Of a DNA stretch of 64,000 nt, positions 43,936 to 56,629 are shown piece after piece (the first letter of the stretch is position 1; the number at the start of each line of letters is the position of its first letter). Source of the DNA: Phoronis australis (Eukaryota > Phoronida > Phoronidae); the NCBI GenBank assembly GCA_002633005.1, contig NMRA01000187.1, forward strand, positions 9,546 through 73,545, written 5' to 3'. Under the pieces are notes generated by a model. That model searched no databases. It worked only from the letters and a program-made list of their open reading frames with translations, and had not been told where the DNA came from. The position numbers and the translations under genes are program-made.

Positions 43936-44239
43936 AGCTACTCACTGTTGTAGTTTGTGCCTGACTAAGAGATACGAAAGTGAATTGAGGCTAGTGTTCA
44001 ATAATTCACTTGCTGACTCTAATTAACACAGCCCATTATAACATATTTTGAATCAAACGTTTGCCCAAATAGTGCCCGCCTCCAAACAAGGACTTAGTGT
44101 TTGACCCTTCATTGCCTGCGGGCTAATCACCAGTGTGCAGTGCTGTACCCTCTCTAATCGACCATAGTTGGCTCCTTGGCGGTGGAGCTTTGCAGTTAAT
44201 ATGTATGGCAATGACCGCATCTCCATTGACAGTACTAAA

Positions 44240-44402
44240 CGATGAACGCTGCAAGTGCAAAAAGAATATGTGTGCTGGGAAACTGAGTTTGTGCTGCAAT
44301 GCTGGGTCAAACTGTACAGAAATGTGCAGCTGTGACAACTGTAGTAACATCAGCAACACTGACTTCATAACATTGGATAGTTCTTTGACAAGTCAATCCT
44401 AA
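44240..44402 (+). pseudogene. CXC (Tesmin/TSO1-like) zinc cluster of the element
   Basis: DERCKCKKNMCAGKLSLCC, then AGSNCTEMCSCDNCSNISNT: nine cysteines in the CxC-x4-C-x6-CC...C-x3-CxC-x2-C pattern of CXC zinc clusters. It follows a poorly conserved stretch and ends at a stop at 44400-44402, consistent with the C-terminal position of this cluster in the family. Confidence 0.65.
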
Positions 44403-45158
44403 ATAGACCTCCAACCCCGTTATTTCCTTTTTTGTATTAAAAAGTTAATTTTATTTGTTGATTAAGTCATAGAAAGTACATACTTTGATCATTGTCATGT
44501 ATTTGTCTCATACTGCTTGATAAACGCTGTCAGAATAATCTATTATTTTCATACAGTCTTTGTGCACATTCACAGAGATCATTCACCTATATTGTTTTTG
44601 TACTATAACGTATTTCTGGTGTATTATGCAAACAAGCTGTATTTTACACCATTAGTCAATGTTTTAGTCATTGAGGCACAAATTTTGCCCAGTCTCAAGT
44701 GTTTTGTGTTATTTTTGTTGCCTGACAATGCCAGAATAACTTCCTAGTAACATTCAGACTTAGTTTGCATTTTCGCCACTAGGTGTCTCTTTACATTTTT
44801 TAAATTTCACTGTTAATTAACAATTTACATAGTAAAACATGTAATGTGAGTGTAATATTGTTCAATACAATGGCACTGATGGGACCATATTACTTGTTTT
44901 ACAAAAAAGACACTAAAACTGTTGTTTTTACAAATATAAGTTTACTAAGCTCTTTGGTGATTATTAGGCAACTTCAAACTCAAATTTCTCAAAAATGTGC
45001 AACTTTATATGTGGGAACTTTTTAGATTTTGAAAACACTCTAATAAATGAATTAAAAAACACCAAAATTAAATTGCCCCCCTAAAGTACTCACAAAAACC
45101 ATTTTCTAGAGGCCCTACAAAATCTGGCCCACCGACTATATCAGACATGTTTCCAAAG

Positions 45159-46150
45159 TAGTCGGTGGGCCAGATCTCATAGCGTTCATCCTTGTGAGTA
45201 CTTTGGGGGGGCAACCTAGTTTTTTCTATGTGGCTAGATAATATACCTATAAATCAAATTCCAAAAAGTTCCCACGTCTACACTTGCACATTTTTTAAAA
45301 AAAGGTGTTTTTGTTGCACAAAATATGATGCAGATTCCTGCCACTTGATGGCGCTTTTCTATTGAATTGACCAATCAGTGAGCTAGATTGTATTGTTGTG
45401 ATTAGTTACTTCAATATGGCTGCTCCCATGGAGTGTTCTGCCTGTATAATTCAAGGTTTATCAAACAGCACAAAATTGTGATGTCAGAACCTAAAGAAGC
45501 GTAGGAAAGCTTCCTGAAGAAAGCTGATTGACTGTGGAACTCTGTAGATCAGTAGATTAAAAAGAAGAAGAGGTGCCACGAACGTTTGTGCAGAAAACAG
45601 CTGCATGTCCCTGTGGCTTACACAGTATGACTGCTGAGTGCTGTAGACTAGAAGACCAAGTGACAGACCAAAAAATTGGAAGGACATAGAACGGCATAGC
45701 AACGTTTCAAGGCACCAACAGTAGTACTAAATCTGAAGTTTCTGACAATGATACAGATGTTATCCAATATTTCCCAAGAAAATCAATTATACTTCCAAAA
45801 TCTGAAACACCCAATTAACCTGAACAAGATAGGAACATTCTGAAACATGAGTGCATCATTTGTTAGCAGGAAAAGTACATTATGGGCCACATTTCAAGAA
45901 AGAGAAAGAAGTATAGCTTTCAAAAACAGGTACGTTTTTTTTTGAAAAATACATCTTGGTGTTTTCCATGTGTGTTTCAGTATTATCGCCAGTCGTTTTT
46001 TAACTTGTTCAGCCCCTTGGCTGCCTAGGCCTTAGACAATACTGCTGACCCAGCAGAGATGATGATCATACCATAGGTACTCCATATGCCGGATTAATTA
46101 TGATAAATTATGTTCCTATAAGTTTAGAAGTACCGCGTAGAGAGATGCCT
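45159..46150 (+). mobile_element. Second, truncated copy of the CXC element
   Basis: About 990 bp nearly identical to 41977-42964, starting with the same TAGTCGGTGGGCC tip and ending abruptly at gagatgcct where the two diverge. It lies 20 bases after the first copy, in the same orientation. Confidence 0.9.
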
Positions 46151-48970
46151 AGGTGTGGTAAAACTGAAATCTCAAGTCCAAACGGCCACAGTCAAAGTGA
46201 TCTGTCTCAAGTCCAAGCGGCCACAGTCAGAGTGATCTGTGGAAAATCACCAATTTACATTCAATTCAGACCTCTTTTAATTCAGTTTTTATACAAGTAA
46301 AACCGTACAGGCATAGATTCTGTGTCCGGGGATTGATCCAAGTCGGCATTTTAAACAGTTGTTCAGTAACACTTAATAATTGATTCAGAAACGCGATACG
46401 CCTACTGCTTAAACCATAAATCGCAAGCCACCATGTTTACAGAAGCGTCGTCTAACTATACCGCAAGAGTACTCACACTGGTCACTATCTGAAATTTGAC
46501 TCCATCCACTCATCCACAAAATATTAAAAAAGATATTTGGAATAAGTCTTATGCCTGTACCAAAACACTCGTCTGATAACCTCTGAGTACCATTCAACTA
46601 CAAAGAAATTAGTCAATTGTCAAATGGGATGGTAAGTTTTTGCGACTCAAATACTGTTATTGTGGGTGAGCTATTGTTTTGGTTATTTGTATGTTTTAAC
46701 AACTAAGATAAGAACCAGAAAGGCTTCTAGTCGTTCTACTCAGTGTTGCGACATTCACTGATATAAAAAGCCTTTGACTGCACTAATCGCCATCTCATGT
46801 TTTATAAGTTGATAAAATGGTACGTCAGGAGGAATATATTCTGTTAGTAAATGATTTATCAAAAACGTGCTTAGTTGTATTCGTTTAAATGAATCTATGT
46901 ACACAGACTGGTTCATGCCATTGAAGGTGACACATTATCTCCCCTCCTTATTTGCATTACTTATCACTGATCCGGTATAGGGGAGATAATTGATCTGAGC
47001 AAGGGTGTAAGATATGGTGAAATTTCTAATTCTGTTTTACTATGTACGTCACAGTGTTTATTACTGAAAATAAAAAATGGTTAAAACATCTCCTGTGAAT
47101 CATTTCAAAATGGTTTGAATAATTGGTGTTATACGTGGCGCATAGTGCCAAAAATGTCAAAAACAAAAAAGAAACAAGAAAAATGTGCAGTTCCCATCGA
47201 AATCAACTGGAATCGGCAATTTTAAATTTGATTTAGGATCAGAATATGCTGAAAACCAATGATCCTATAAGTACATGTAATTTGGCATAATTTGGACGGA
47301 CAGTTGGATTTTAATAGCTCCGCCGATTTTCTCGCTGATGCAACTTTAAGAGCATTAGAAAAATTGCTTAACACATGTAAAATGAGTGCTAACTTAGGAT
47401 TTAACACTTTCACAACATTGTTTGATCTTGTGGAGCTCCCATTCAAGACCACTAATGGACTGTTGGTGTTTCTGTGAATTTTTGTATGATGGAACCGTCC
47501 AAATTAGAACAATGGGTTTCTTTTTAGTTGTTAATAGAGTTTGTCTGAATCACTCTGTTACCAAAGATATGGATTGGAAACTTAACGATGATCAAGGGCT
47601 TGCTAATTAGTGTATTGTTTTGACCCAGAATGCACCGCAATGACCCTAAACAGGTCAAGGACTGCATTCCGTCAAAATGCTTCTTCTTCTACAGGTTTTT
47701 AGATAGACTTGTTGAAATTTGTAAACAAGTAGGAACTAGAGAATTGCATCAGAAATTTACATGGTTTTCCAATTAGACCAAGGGCACTTAGTTTCCGGAT
47801 CAACGGTCATTAAGTGCAAAGGTGATTTTTAAGCTACAGATTTCATAATCACGGATATGATTTTCATTCAAAAATAAAGTTCAGTCTCAAAATTTTGGGT
47901 CACGAAGTGCAGTTTTCTATTAAATTTCAGACTTTTTCCATCAGCTCGTACTTACGCGATGTATTACGGAGAGCGTTCATATTTATTCCTCAAACTGCAA
48001 ATGAAATATTTCATATGATTCATTAAAAAAACTAAACTGTGCAATACGAACAACTTGCTAACTTCTAGTCGAATCAACAGCTGAACGTTTTTGAGTGTGG
48101 GGACAACACTAGACTTCAGTCATCTTCTTGATCTAAAAAAATGTTTGTCATTTCATCAAATGCATGAAATGTAATGTGTTCACCAAGGTTTAAATATTAA
48201 GCTTGTGGTAAGGACAGGAAGTGCTCAGTTGCCATAGAGAATGAGAGGCCATTGCCTCCGCGTTCTTAAATACTTTTATGCAAATGTTTGTTGATCTTTT
48301 TAATAATTGTGACAAGAAAAGGAATTAAACAATTAACGATGTCATAATTATTCTCAATTGCAAAATTGGCATATTTGGATAAAATAATAATAGCTTCTGA
48401 CTTTGGAGCTGGCATTTCACAAAGTTTTCGGGTCTACAGTCTATACAGTCCACAGTCATTGTGGCACAGGGTCACTAGCAAGATACTATTGCGTCATTTG
48501 TTGACAACTGCCTAACTGCCGAAGTAAATGAAACACAATAAAGAAAACAATAACATACAATAATAGCGTTGTTGAGAATTCGACCAGCCAATCAGAAACG
48601 CCGGTGTACAAAAATTTCCCGAGGAAAATTATGTGATACCCCATTACCTGCGTGCTGCCTACTGGCCACCTAGCGGCACGCAGGGAACCCGCGAATATTG
48701 TCTACAGCGTACCAGCCAGATTTCAGATATGTGACCTGTGCCAGTTAAAATGAAAGCACGGCAGAAAGTTTTTATGGAATCATCAAATTTCATGAACAGA
48801 GCCACCACACAATATTTGCTCAAACTGACCAGGCGTGAGGTTGTCGGGTCTCAGAAAAACCAAATCATTGATGAACAGGCGTGCAATTTTGGCGTAATCT
48901 AGCAAAGCATAGGGCGGTCCTTCTGGGGTTATGGCTAATGCAGCCGATTCTATTTAATACTTTGCCACAA
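46151..48970. other. Non-genic stretch
   Basis: No gene recognised. A 12-bp inverted repeat (attatctcccct / aggggagataat) at about 46935-46990 may mark a tiny MITE. aagtccaa[ac]gcggccacagtca is duplicated near 46170-46225. Confidence 0.45.
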
Positions 48971-49106
48971 TGTGAGATCGGGTGGAATTAGGGAAGGGAG
49001 CCGGTAGACTACGGTTGTGAGATCGGGTGGAATTAGGGAAGGGAGCCGGTAGACTACGGTTGTGAGATCGGATGGAATTAGGGAAGGGAGCCGGTAGACT
49101 ACGGTT
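48971..49106. repeat. 45-bp tandem repeat, 3 copies
   Basis: The unit begins tgtgagatcgggtggaatta. Its length keeps frames open, producing repeated but non-genic reading frames. Confidence 0.97.
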
Positions 49107-50457
49107 GTGAAATAATTCCTTTCGTGCACAGGTGTCAACTAATGATATTCGAAATGTGACCAAAATTATTCCATTCCGGCTCCCACGAAGCACGGTAAGG
49201 GAGAGGCTGATGGCATCACTCGCCCTAGGATGGCGGCAGTGTGTTCGTTATTTATAAAATTTGCAAATTCACTTACAATTAGCTGGCGAGCCCTTTATGG
49301 TACCGGTAACGCCGCTTGTGTGTGTGATCGAAACGAAACACCGATTCTTTGAAATGTGCCGAACAAACTGTGGCTTCACACTGAATCGCATGTTCCGGCA
49401 CACTGACACTCCACACTCTTGTGCGGCGTACAAACCGATGCTATTTCTGTGCAACTTTCGCGTATTTAGGAAATTTGAACACAGAGACGTTCTCAGTCAA
49501 GTTTTTGTTATCACAACCTCCACAAGCGCACCTTTTCGTGTCTGAAAAAGGCGGCGCTCGGGGGCCTTTGCTCTCAACTCTTCAGTATCGCACTGGTAAA
49601 AACAACGGCAGAGACGGTCTTCCACCCATTGCGTACCAAACCCGATAACAGAAAAATATTCGTACTTTTTATTTTGGGTTGTTTCTTAGCAACCGGTATA
49701 GTAAAAGCTACTAAGAAAATTCCTTTTGAGACACAGGGTCATGATGGGACTGAACTCTTATAGCTGGCATTGTGTGATGGGCCCATCTTGTAACAATTTA
49801 AGTTCATGAACGATGCTTGTAGGACCTTTCGTTTGATAACACTGAATTAAGAGTTAGGTAACGAGTTTACTTTTCTAGCAAAACTGGCGTAATACTTGTG
49901 ATGCTCGTCCCCCGTTGTCACTGCGTGATAGTTAAAGTTTACTGACAACTATAATTCTTCCATAAATCTTGCATAACCACATTGATAAGCTCAACTAGAG
50001 ATAGTGTTAAGAGCAAAAGAATCCCGCAGCGACGTGGGATAGCCGAGCTCTGACCCCAGTTTCAAGGCCGCAGTTGAACCACGCAGAATCGATTGCTCCT
50101 TACTGGCAATTCATGCAAAGTTGATCGATCATTTGCTCAGAAGTGCACAATAACCCCCCTACTTGCTCCGTACGCTGCAAACATTCGGCTGAATGCACAT
50201 GTACTTAATGTACAATTCCGGCACACGTTTTTACACTGATTTGTGTGCGAATGGGAAATGCTAAAGGCCTATAACATTGACCCTTTGACTGGGATTGACA
50301 CTTCATCTGAGCCCGCATTTATGAATACGCGTTCTAAATTATGCAAAAGAGCACGGAACTAAAACTAAATAAGTCTACGGCAAGCTTCAACACATGCCAT
50401 ACGAAGCGGTGTGACCTATATATGTTAATTTTTTTTTGTATTGCTGAATGTATCAGA

Positions 50458-50510
50458 TGTGATGCGTGGTCACACCACGTGACGGTCACATGGTGAGACC
50501 ACGCATCACA
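50458..50510. repeat. 53-bp near-perfect palindrome
   Basis: The outer 14-bp arms (tgtgatgcgtggtc / gaccacgcatcaca) are perfect. The inner part (accacgtgac / ggtcacatggt) continues the hairpin with small mismatches and includes CACGTG. Confidence 0.9.
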
Positions 50511-50639
50511 ACGTATCATACCATGTATAAATTGGAGTGGTTCGTAACTCGCATGTTGGATTCAGAATCGGCAAGAACAGTTTCGGTTTGTGGATCGTGG
50601 TGGTGTTACACTGGTCAGGTAAGAAGGTTTACTATGATC

Positions 50640-50786
50640 AGATGCGGATTCAGAGCCGGGGGGGGGCACGGGACCATGGCTGCCTAATCATTTTACGAGA
50701 TTCCATTTGGCAGTAAAGGGGTGCGAATGTCTGAGGGGCTAATAGCCAGGCTTGGCCCCCTAACTCAAAATCCTGGATCCGCCCTT
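50640..50786. mobile_element. Short hAT-like MITE
   Basis: Left end gatgcggattcagagc plus a G-run; right end a C-run, then ctcaaaatcctggatccgcc. The ends are imperfect inverses of the GGCGGATCCAGG type. No clear target duplication. Confidence 0.45.
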
Positions 50787-51717
50787 TATGGTGAAACTCC
50801 ATATACACTCTAAATTAGACAAAAACTTACGATCTCGTGACCCTCACACGAGGACGTACATGTAACGCGACATGATCGTGATAGAATCTCAGGGATCAGT
50901 ACAGGGGACTATAACCTTAACTCATTTCCCACTCGGCTGTGGGGACAATAAACATAATAATTACGCCTGGTCTGTCAATGGAACCACTTTTTAGTGAATG
51001 GTGAGATGCCTTGAACGTCAACACAACATTCATATAATAATGAAACATTTTTCGGCGGACGAATTTACGATTCATGAATAACACAGCGCGTCATTAAGTT
51101 TATAAAGTACTGCACTTTTTCGACAATTACATGTAATTAGAAGGTTCATTCGGGAAAAATACAATAGAGTCGCGTTATAACGTACCTGTCGTTTATAACG
51201 TTCGATAGCTCTAATGTACTCTTTCTACGATTCATTTTTAATGAACATGGATAAAGAACGTGTTTTTGGATGGTATTATCACCAAATTTGTATGTCGCGG
51301 TCGAACCGCTATTCAGCATTGATCGTAATGTGGTGGTCTTAAACAGTTCACGGGTGGAAAATACACTGACTATAGTAGTACGGTACCATGACAAGTGTAC
51401 GTTTTGAGATGGCAACACATGAGAACCTTGGTAGAGTATCGTAGGCGCAATACCTTCACCAAGGAAACTAATGTGATCACATGACTAAATCTCGCGAGGA
51501 ATAAGTCTTGGTCTTATGAGTTCTCAGTGGCTTCTTCTCGCGTCAAACTAGGTGTACCCGAAACACATGCTTTAGTAGCGGCCTATTGTTTCTTCGTTAC
51601 ATGACGTGGATCATGGAAGCGTCAGATTGGTATGTCGGGGGTGTTCAAACTTGACCCGTGGTCACGGGCACTGATGGGCGTAGGCCGCACCGGGGGTTAA
51701 TTGTGAGGTGGGCGGGG

Positions 51718-51750
51718 CAGTCGAGCACTAAGGCCCTTAGTGCTCGACTG
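51718..51750. repeat. 33-bp perfect palindrome
   Basis: cagtcgagcactaagg, a single c, then the exact inverse ccttagtgctcgactg. Confidence 0.97.
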
Positions 51751-52309
51751 ACATATGGAAACATGTCGAGATAATTAATTGCGGAGAACAGTGGTTGCTC
51801 ATCAGCTATGTAAGTCGGTGACCCTAGCCAAGGGTGTTCTTGTTGTAGTGCTGGGGGAACGGCTTAAGTTTTTGCAGTATAGTTCGTGTAGGTGGACTCA
51901 TAATGGCGCTCGTCATTAACAAGTCTTCGTTATGTGCATACTTTCCACAATGGTGTTTCTAGAGTGGCTATTGTCTGGCAACGATGAAAAATTGCAGTCT
52001 TCTACAGCATGCCTTTTTTCGATTTTGTTTTGAAATTGTATGTCTCTTCTATCGCAAAGTTGGCCCTCATAGCAGCGTCAATTGGTGTCCCTTTATTTTT
52101 TGAAATTACACACAGGGGCTTTATATTTAGAGGCCCCCGTCCCAGGGAGAGTCATACTGATGGCCTCAATGGCCCCAATTTTTCTATTCTACTGATACCC
52201 GTTCGACTAAAGGTACTGCTCCTAGAGTGAGGGAGTTCAATGCTGGAGTCAATTGCCCCTGTTGATCCTGTTTTGTGAAATCATACAAGTTATTCTATGG
52301 GCAGCGACA

Positions 52310-52575
52310 ACACTGCCAAATAAACTAGTGGTTTGACAAGAAGACAAGAGATTCGTTAAATAAACAGATCAAGAATACTATGGTTTTCCAAACAGACAAG
52401 ACATCTTTGCAGATTCTGTCGGATAAACAATGGTCTACTGTTAAACAAACAAATAAGTCGGCAAATGATTAAGTAGGTTACCAAACAGACAAGTAACCTG
52501 GGAGGCTCAACTTTCAAATAATTAAGGGAATTGTCGAACAGACAAGTCACCTGTTAAACAAACAAGACAAGCACG
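52310..52575 (+). repeat. Irregular AAACAGACAAGT array (copy C)
   Basis: Same motif and same spacer phrases as 29095-29380 (aagaat.ctatggttttcc, tcggataaaca), with small deletions. Confidence 0.75.
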
Positions 52576-52579
52576 TCAT

Positions 52580-53020
52580 TATTGACGCAAAGGGAGGAAA
52601 TGAAGGTAACACAAAATAATTTCGAGGTGTTTCATTTCCGACGGTATATTGATAAGCATGATTGAAAAAGTGACATATACGGTGTTTAAAACACAAAGTA
52701 TTTGTGTATATGCAAAACTAACTATGCAATAGCCGTACACCGAATACAGGACCACAACAATTCCAAATTTCGTCAAAGAAGAGGATAACCCAGTAAAGTA
52801 TGTAATCATAAAGTAACAAACCTGATCACTCATGATTGCGCGTCATAATATTAACGGTTTGACTTCAAATTTTGTAATGACAATTATTGGCTTTGAAGGC
52901 CTGTTTACGTACGTGGTCGTAAACAATTCTATTTTTGCTTTTAATCTGCAGCTTGATTTCAACAAACAAACGCATCACGATTCCATAAACTTATTTTAAG
53001 AATGGTCGCTAACAACGTAT
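52580..53020. other. Non-genic stretch
   Basis: Nothing recognised. Confidence 0.45.
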
Positions 53021-53024
53021 GGAT

Positions 53025-53431
53025 TTATTTGGTAAGCCGGCATTCGTCAGGCACTGTCGACGTCTGCAGGCCGCAGACACGGAGATGTTTCACGGCCTCA
53101 TACTTGCTATTTACAGCGTGCATTTCATTCTTCACTACCATGAGCCACTTCCTAAGCATTTCGGACTCTCGAGGAAGTAAAATAATACAGTGTACGATAT
53201 ACCCGCTTTTCTTGAAGCTGCTTAGTTCGGACAAGCGGGAACGATGCACGGAAACATAGCGGCATTCACTCTGCATATGAACCACCGACGTCGCCAGCGT
53301 CGTTTCTCACCTTCCTCACCGGTTAACGCGACACCTCTTGGCAAGGTAAAATCGACCGTATGCGAGGCGATGTGGATATGGACCGATTAAAACGGCAAAA
53401 AAGACTAATTAAATCTGGTGGCATTCTCCTT
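53025..53431 (-). mobile_element. Truncated THAP-bearing TA-target element
   Basis: Its outer end (plus strand ggtggcattctcctt, TA at 53432-53433) matches the ends of 59307-60093 and 60197-61839. On the minus strand a THAP relic reads SSFKKSGYIVHCIILLPRES, EMLRKWLMVV and EAVKHLRVCGL, with the second zinc pair lost. The other terminus was not found. Confidence 0.65.
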
Positions 53432-53449
53432 TAAAAGTAGTTGCATTGC

Positions 53450-54010
53450 CAGACCAGGAATAATTATCGTCTTTATTTCCCCCGTAGTCGAGTGGGTAAT
53501 GAACTATTGAAATCGCTGATAAAAGCGTGTCAATTTGTAGTCCCTGTAACCTCTGAGGTTCTATCACGATCACTTCACGTTATGGAGGCATTCACAGAGA
53601 ATGTATACGTAAACAGAGCCTATTACCAGTCGGTCATGTGGTGAAACATCACCAGCAGCACTGTAGATTCAGAGAACTATGGATGGAAGAAAGGTGCCAT
53701 AAGCTAAAAACTCTCACCATCTATAATTCCATATGGTGTCCAACTCGGCCATGTGGCATACTGGTTATGATTAGGTGTGGCTGGAAAGGTCAAATTCCAT
53801 GAAAGAGAGTTGCAGCGTCAATTTTCGCTCTGCACAATATTTTGGGCATGCTATACTGTAGTGTGATCATGTTCTGAATGTTTAGTTAGCATTTGAAACA
53901 TCTTGCGATTTTTCTCTATTCCATTGATTATTGTTCTGGGTTTGTGCAATTAAACAATTTGGTCGTCTACTAGATATACTCGGGGTATCAGACAAAACTA
54001 GAATTTGTAA
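53450..54010. other. Non-genic stretch
   Basis: Nothing recognised. Confidence 0.45.
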
Positions 54011-54017
54011 TGTTGCG

Positions 54018-54242
54018 TAATAAATTAGAGATTATTTAAAATTATGGTGTAATGACATATTACATTAAATTCATCAGTAAAAATGCCAAAATAATAAATT
54101 AGAGATTATTTATATTTATGGTGTAATGACATATTACATTAAATTCATCAGTAAAAATGCCAAAATAATAAATTAGAGATTATTTATATTTATGGTGTAA
54201 TGACATATTACATTAAATTCATCAGTAAAAATGCCAAAATAA
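54018..54242. repeat. 74-bp tandem repeat, 3 copies
   Basis: The unit contains aaattagagattattta and taatgacatattacatta. Copies are nearly identical. Confidence 0.95.
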
Positions 54243-54289
54243 TATACAAGTAGTGTCCCCATAAGAAAGTTACGAGCAGAAACAGAATT

Positions 54290-54800
54290 TTTAATAATGG
54301 CCGCCTTTATTTGAATAAATTATGCAAATTTATCACGCAACTTGCAAACTGATTTCATTAACCTAATTCTCCATAGGAACATAGGTTCAAATATGAGAAA
54401 TTTACTGTGGTGCTTGGTAGCGCAGCTATAAGCACAAGTAGAATTTTGAATAATGGCGTCCTTAATTTGCATTAATTATGTAAATTTATCATGCAACAAC
54501 TTGCAAACTAATTTCATTAACCTAATTGACCATCAGTGTATAGGTGCAAATATGATAATTCATCTGTGCCGCGTGACTGGTACCGTTGCTTTAAGCCCAA
54601 GAGGACTTTTGATGGCGGCCTTAATTTGCATAAATTATGCAAAGTGGCAATGTATCCACCTAAAATCGTTCACTATTACAATCCCTGACCTTGTAAACAT
54701 GGGTGAAAAAGTTAAAATTATCAGCCTGCAGTGCCTGGTAAGGAAATTATATGCAAAGTTTTGCATAATGGCGACCTTAATTTGAATTTTAAAAAATGCT
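54290..54800. repeat. Diverged tandem repeat, ~155 bp
   Basis: The phrase aatggc(c/g)nccttaatttgcat plus aattatgcaaa recurs at about 54296, 54452, 54613 and 54767, with intervening ttcattaacctaatt blocks. Confidence 0.7.
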
Positions 54801-54984
54801 CAAGGGTTGCACGCGGTCACCCCCTAAGTCATGGTTACTCAACTCTAAGCTACATGAAAGAGGAAAACTTTATTCGACAAATTCAGGTTCAGCCCCGTGG
54901 CTCCCGGACTACATCACCGCTTTTGTCATTTGCGGTCATTATATCAGTGCACGAGCTGAAGTCGGCCAAAGGTATATCGTCTAA

Positions 54985-56017
54985 TAATTGACTTACTTCA
55001 GCTGACTGTCAGCAAACCTCGCGTTTACTTGATGTATCTGTCAACTACATATCTCATGTCTACCTGCTGCTTGTACGGATAATGGCGTCTTGATAATGTT
55101 TGTAGTGTACTCGAATGTACTTTGTTATTAATACACGTTTAAAAGTATTAAGTTGATGTTCTATTTAAGGTGGTCACAATATCTTATTAGTATTATTAGT
55201 TAAGTACCGTCGGTTCCTGGGTTAGGTATACGCGACATCTGTGGTTGAGTTAGGTGGTTAACTCTTGTCATGTTTCACGGCTAATACGCGACATCTGTTG
55301 TTGTGATATGAGAGAGAACAAGGTATAACGACCGCACGTGGCGCACATAAAACAAGGTAATCCATGTTTTGTTCTTATTCAGTACGCCGCATAATCCTCT
55401 CTCCATCAGTTGAACTCTACAAACTCAACGCATTCAATGTCTTTTTAGTGTCAAAACATCCGGGTGGTCGACGCGGTGCCACGACCTACCTTACCACGTC
55501 AGCAGTCACGTGATTTCCAATTCGATCGGTGTAACGACGTCTTCCGGATACACCCATTGATCTTGGATCGCTGTTCCTCTCTATAAGGTCCAATTAAACC
55601 TATTGCGTAATGAGGTGTGACGCCATTGTCGCTTCCGTCCAGTAGGCTGATGATGGCCATTTCGGTTGCATCCACCGCACGTGACCGTTGACCTTTACCC
55701 GAGGCGGCGCACAAACAGGGCGCCTAAACAACGTACTATAGTTCTCTTAGATCTAGAGTCCTTCACACAAAACACGTACTGAAATATGTTCTCCTTACAG
55801 AACCAACTCAGTGATTTCTCAGAAATGTCTACGTGACGAGGAAAAACGCTTTCTATTTCTTCACTGCGGTGTCCAGTTTACAAGCCTGTTAAAACAAGGG
55901 TGGTTTGTGAGTGACGTAATAGCTAAGTTTAAAACCACTAGCTTCTGTTAAACCACGACGCTGACTCCACATGTTCACAGTCAAAAGTTGAGAAGAAAGC
56001 ACACGGGAACTGAAAAG
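54985..56017. other. Upstream region of the Neverland-like gene
   Basis: No coding exon recognised. The promoter and 5' UTR of the Rieske oxygenase should lie here or farther left; no TATA box was singled out. Confidence 0.4.
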
Positions 56018-56266
56018 ATGCAGGTTGTTACGACCGCACTTTGTGAGCTGTGGTTGATCGCGAGCCAAAGTTTTATGAATGTTGTGGACTATGTTACACA
56101 TCACTCAATCACACAAATGATGGCGATTGCGTTAACTATGGTGATTGTCATGGCGCTCTATCACTTACTGTTTGTTCCTATTGACCGGCGAATGAAGCTC
56201 CAAGATGCCGTGTATGTGCCCGGAGTTGGACAATCTCTCCTGTCAAAAAAAGAGTTGGCAAATATG
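56018..56266 (+). CDS. Neverland/DAF-36-like sterol oxygenase, exon 1
   Basis: ATG at 56018 begins 83 codons ending at a GTATGT donor. Residues about 34-55 (MMAIALTMVIVMALYHLLFV) form one membrane-spanning helix, followed by a basic RRMKLQ segment facing the cytosol. The family is anchored to the endoplasmic reticulum in this way. It converts cholesterol to 7-dehydrocholesterol, the first step toward ecdysteroids in insects and dafachronic acids in nematodes. The sequence itself is poorly conserved in the family; the assignment comes from in-frame continuity with exons 2 and 3. An in-frame TTG lies ten codons upstream, but no other ATG, so this start is preferred. Confidence 0.75.
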
Positions 56267-56629
56267 GTATGTATAACGCTTAAAGCGAGACCGAGTGGAA
56301 ATATCATGACTTCTCAGCAAGTGTGGTTACCCCGTTGGGACACTTACATGCAGTTTCTTCACTAAGTTTTCAATTGTCTTGTTTTTGGAGAACCAATGTA
56401 GTCTTCATGCGTCTGTCACCAGATTCACTCACCTTTAACTCCAGATAACAGTTAAGACTGTATTCAAAGTATAATGCAGGCTCCGTACTCTATAGTGTAT
56501 GCCGTCACTGTTCAACGATTCACGATTTACTATACCACTTTCTCACCAAGCAACTCTCTTAATTTTCTCAGATTGTTGGACACATAATACATTGTGGACT
56601 TATTCAAGAATTTGTTTCTTTTGTTTCAG

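Larger units (their letters stand above)
41977..45138 (+). mobile_element. 3.2-kb DNA transposon carrying a CXC zinc-cluster protein
   Basis: Both ends show TAGTCGGTGGGCCAGAT inverted (41977 and 45138). Similarity continues about 65 bp inward (gtgagtactttgggggggca on the left, diverged on the right). TAT flanks both sides, a possible 3-bp duplication. Remains of a spliced gene lie on the plus strand: a HECIIC exon before a gtacgt donor near 42748, a helical segment at 43744-43935, and a CXC cluster at 44244-44350. The superfamily is not one I can name with certainty. Confidence 0.75.
49107..52290. other. Non-genic stretch with palindromes and a small MITE
   Basis: Features listed separately: the MITE at 50640-50786 and palindromes at 50458-50510 and 51718-51750. 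No exon recognised. Confidence 0.45.

Noticed and set aside
52009-52230. 73-codon hydrophobic frame as a membrane protein
   Set aside because: No conserved features and no splice support; length is within chance for AT-rich DNA.
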